Assembly: GCA_029554925.1 (NCBI GenBank)
Contig: JAKPUV010000499.1
Location: forward strand, 1 to 8,339
Direction: 5' to 3'
Source: Candidatus Hydrogenedentota bacterium
GTDB taxonomy: Bacteria > Hydrogenedentota > Hydrogenedentia > Hydrogenedentales > CAITNO01
DNA: 8,339 nucleotides
Shown: piece after piece, positions 6,803 to 8,339 of the stretch
Numbering within the stretch: position 1 is the first letter of the stretch
Layout of the letters: every line of letters begins with the position of its first letter
The notes under the pieces: generated by a model
The model's input: only the letters and a program-made list of their open reading frames with translations
Database searches by the model: none
Told to the model about the DNA's origin: nothing
Program-made: the position numbers and the translations under genes

Positions 6803-6831
6803 ATTATCCCCCGCGCGCCCCGGCCAGTCAA
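6803..6831 (-). promoter_or_regulatory. Near-consensus sigma70-like promoter of the DUF1080 gene
   Basis: On the minus strand TTGACT (6826-6831) and GATAAT (6803-6808) are separated by exactly 17 bases, each box matching five of six consensus positions. The expected start near 6796 gives a leader of about 30 nt before the ATG at 6765, with the ribosome site inside it. It begins only 15 bases after the stop of the nitrilase-family gene. Confidence 0.8.
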
Positions 6832-6846
6832 GGCGTCACCCCCGCC

Positions 6847-7884
6847 TCACAGCTGCGCCTTGTTCACCAGGGCGGCGCACTCGGGGCGGTCCCAGGGGAT
6901 GTCGGGGTAGTCCTTCCACATGGTGACGTCGCGGGTGAGCAGGCCGTACATCTCGGGGCGGCGCTGGTGCATGGTGCGCAGGTGCTTGCGTTTCCAGCGG
7001 AGCTCGGCGAGATTGATGACGGCGGTGACGGCGGCGTCGCCGGGCTGCTTGACGCGGGGCCACAGGCGCATCTGCTCGGGCGGGTCGTCATACCCCCCGG
7101 CGGGGGCGACGCAGCCGGGCCCGGCGAAGCCGGTGTTGAAGCCCATGGTGATGTTGGCGCCGACGACGCACCCGTAGCAGTTGGCGGCGGTGATGCAGTA
7201 GGCGTCCTCGACCATGCCGTCGCGGCCGTTGATCCAGAGGATGATCTCGGCGCCCAGGTAGGAGGTGCAGCCCCAGGCCTCGGGGAAGTAGCCGTCGTAG
7301 CACTGGAGGATGCCGACGGGGCCGAAGTCGAGGGTGAACACCTTGAACTCGCTCCCGAGCACGCCCTGCGCCTCCGCCACGGAGTCGCCGACGGGCGGCC
7401 AGAAATGGGGCGCGGGCCCCGAGGCGGGGTGGCTCTTGAGGTAGCGGCCCACGAGGGTGCCCTGCCGGTCCACGACCCAGGCGCTGGTGGCCCACTTGTC
7501 GCCGTGGGCCTCCACGCAGCCGGTAACGGCATTAATGCGGTGCTCCCGCGCGAGGGCGAAGAAGCGCTGGGCGGCTTCGGACTTCGGCGTGAGATTGTGG
7601 CCGAGCACGTACTCGGGGAAGACGACCAGGTCGGACCCCAGGTCCGCCGCCTGGCGGAAGAAGGCGGGCATGCGGTCGAGCACGGGCAGGATCCCTTCGC
7701 CCGCCGTGAGCTGAACCATCGTGATGGTGGCCGTGTCGCGCGGGCCGAGCGGCGGCAGGGCCGCCTCTTCCTTCTTCGTTTCCGCCGCCGACGCACCCAG
7801 GGCGGCCAGGCCCGTCACCCCCGCGCCCGACGCGATGAAGTTCCGCCGCGACACCGCCCCGCCGTGTTCCGTGTCCTGTGCCAT
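6847..7884 (-). CDS. Tat-exported carbon-nitrogen hydrolase (nitrilase superfamily)
   Basis: 345 residues. The N-terminus carries a twin-arginine signal, SRRNFIAS (12-19, R13-R14), then a moderately hydrophobic stretch ending ASAAE (31-35), so a folded protein is probably exported. The rest is a nitrilase-superfamily hydrolase with its Glu-Lys-Cys triad: E91 in VVFPEY, K150 in GRYLKSHP, and C195 in GILQCYDGYFPE. ILWINGRDG (215-223) fits the family as well. These enzymes cleave amide or nitrile C-N bonds; the substrate cannot be read from sequence, and amidase is likelier than true nitrilase for a protein of this type. The ATG follows GGGAG (7893-7897) at eight bases. It lies 40 bases after the UroD-like gene with no promoter seen between, so the two are probably cotranscribed. 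Family assignment is firm; physiological role is not known. Confidence 0.92.
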   Translation of the reverse strand: MAQDTEHGGAVSRRNFIASGAGVTGLAALGASAAETKKEEAALPPLGPRDTATITMVQLTAGEGILPVLDRMPAFFRQAADLGSDLVVFPEYVLGHNLTPKSEAAQRFFALAREHRINAVTGCVEAHGDKWATSAWVVDRQGTLVGRYLKSHPASGPAPHFWPPVGDSVAEAQGVLGSEFKVFTLDFGPVGILQCYDGYFPEAWGCTSYLGAEIILWINGRDGMVEDAYCITAANCYGCVVGANITMGFNTGFAGPGCVAPAGGYDDPPEQMRLWPRVKQPGDAAVTAVINLAELRWKRKHLRTMHQRRPEMYGLLTRDVTMWKDYPDIPWDRPECAALVNKAQL

Positions 7885-7924
7885 GGGTTCCGCTCCCGCG
7901 TTTTGGGTTGTTTCGTTCCGCGCC

Positions 7925-8339
7925 TCACGCGCCGCCGTAATGGAACGCCTCGTCCACCATGGCGAAGTAGTTTTGCAGGGGGACGTAGTTGCACACGGTG
8001 TTGCCGGAGCCGAGGGCGAAGCGCCCGCCGGGCACGCAGGCGTCCATCACGCGGCGCACATGGGCGCGCAGTTCGGGCTCGGGCAGCCGGGCCAGCTTGT
8101 CCACGTCCACGCCGCCGAGGACGGCGATGCGGCCGCCGTGGCGCTGCTTGAAGTCGAAAACGGAGTTGCCCTCGTCCTCGTAGGAATGGCGGGCGTCAAT
8201 GCCGACGTCGTCAATGAGGTCCGGCATGATGCTCTCCAGGTTGCCGCAGGAGTGGAGCAGGTAGACGAGGCCGTTGCGGTGGGCGAGGTCCGCCAGCCGC
8301 TTGTGCCACGGCAGCACCAGCGCGCGGAGCTGGTCCGGG
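7925..8339 (-). CDS. UroD-like (corrinoid methyltransferase type) protein, 5' end outside window
   Basis: The C-terminal 137 residues are visible; the frame is open to the right edge, so the gene starts outside. A GTG at 8317 lies in mid-domain and is not the start. The sequence matches the uroporphyrinogen decarboxylase superfamily (PF01208): LLHSCGNLESIMPDL (visible 27-41), IAVLGGVDVDKL (71-82), PGGRFALGSGNTVC (103-116) and PLQNYFAMVDEAF (120-132). The HxC of HSCG (H29, C31) and the later C116 fit the zinc site HxC...C of MtaA/MtbA-type methyltransferases, which haem-pathway UroD lacks. A methyl- or group-transfer enzyme acting with a corrinoid protein is therefore likelier than haem synthesis. 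No corrinoid protein gene is in view. Many environmental bacteria carry numerous such paralogues of unknown substrate. It precedes the nitrilase-family gene by 40 bases. Confidence 0.87.
   Translation of the reverse strand, partial: PDQLRALVLPWHKRLADLAHRNGLVYLLHSCGNLESIMPDLIDDVGIDARHSYEDEGNSVFDFKQRHGGRIAVLGGVDVDKLARLPEPELRAHVRRVMDACVPGGRFALGSGNTVCNYVPLQNYFAMVDEAFHYGGA

Noticed and set aside
6766..6831. Longer N-terminus of the DUF1080 protein from a TTG at 6831
   Set aside because: That TTG is part of a near-consensus -35 box, and the ATG at 6765 has a good ribosome site and begins a proper signal peptide.
6864..7796. Minus-strand frame of 310 codons inside the nitrilase-family gene
   Set aside because: Ser/Pro/Arg/Thr-rich out-of-frame shadow; the triad-bearing frame is the real one.
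3796..8151. Plus-strand open frame of 1451 codons
   Set aside because: It runs antisense across four genes with clear family motifs, and its translation is low-complexity Gly/Arg/Val/His-rich. It is a product of high GC, where stops are rare opposite GC-ending codons.

Overview
This is a high-GC bacterial window. It holds seven protein-coding genes, two of them cut by the window edges, and no RNA genes, insertion sequences or CRISPR array that I can see. Several things point to an uncultured carbohydrate-degrading bacterium of the Hydrogenedentota or Planctomycetota/Verrucomicrobiota/Lentisphaerota type. These are the GC-rich third codon positions, an exported DUF1080 (3-keto-glycoside hydrolase) protein, a Tat-exported nitrilase-family protein, a UroD-like methyltransferase and a polyprenyl-sugar glycosyltransferase fused to TPRs. 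This assignment is inference from gene content; no marker gene is present.

Left part (1-1155): the 5' part of a gene for a secreted protein of unknown family (minus strand, runs off the left edge), with a calcium-loop motif near the visible end. It has a strong-looking promoter, a leader of about 140 nt and a strong ribosome binding site. The 282-base gap 874-1155 holds this promoter and a divergent promoter for the next gene, separated by A/T tracts and a run of nine G.

Middle (1156-6018): an envelope-glycosylation group. A plus-strand GT2-GtrA fusion probably makes a polyprenyl-phosphate sugar and helps move it across the membrane. Convergent to it lie a GT-C (GT39-like) membrane glycosyltransferase with a C-terminal TPR domain and an SGNH/GDSL esterase-like protein, joined by an ATGA start/stop overlap. 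The SGNH gene and the GT2-GtrA gene overlap tail to tail by 53 bases. In the simplest model, the first enzyme supplies the lipid-linked sugar, the GT-C enzyme transfers it outside the cytoplasm, and the SGNH protein trims or adds acyl groups.

Right part (6076-8339, all minus strand): a UroD/corrinoid-methyltransferase-like gene (cut by the right edge), then a Tat-exported carbon-nitrogen hydrolase 40 bases downstream, then a secreted DUF1080 protein with its own near-consensus promoter. The gap between the DUF1080 gene and the GT-C gene is only 57 bases, so transcription from the DUF1080 promoter may continue into the glycosylation pair.

Three sigma70-like promoters were found by eye, all with exactly 17-base spacers. 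The many long open frames opposite the real genes come from high GC and are not genes.
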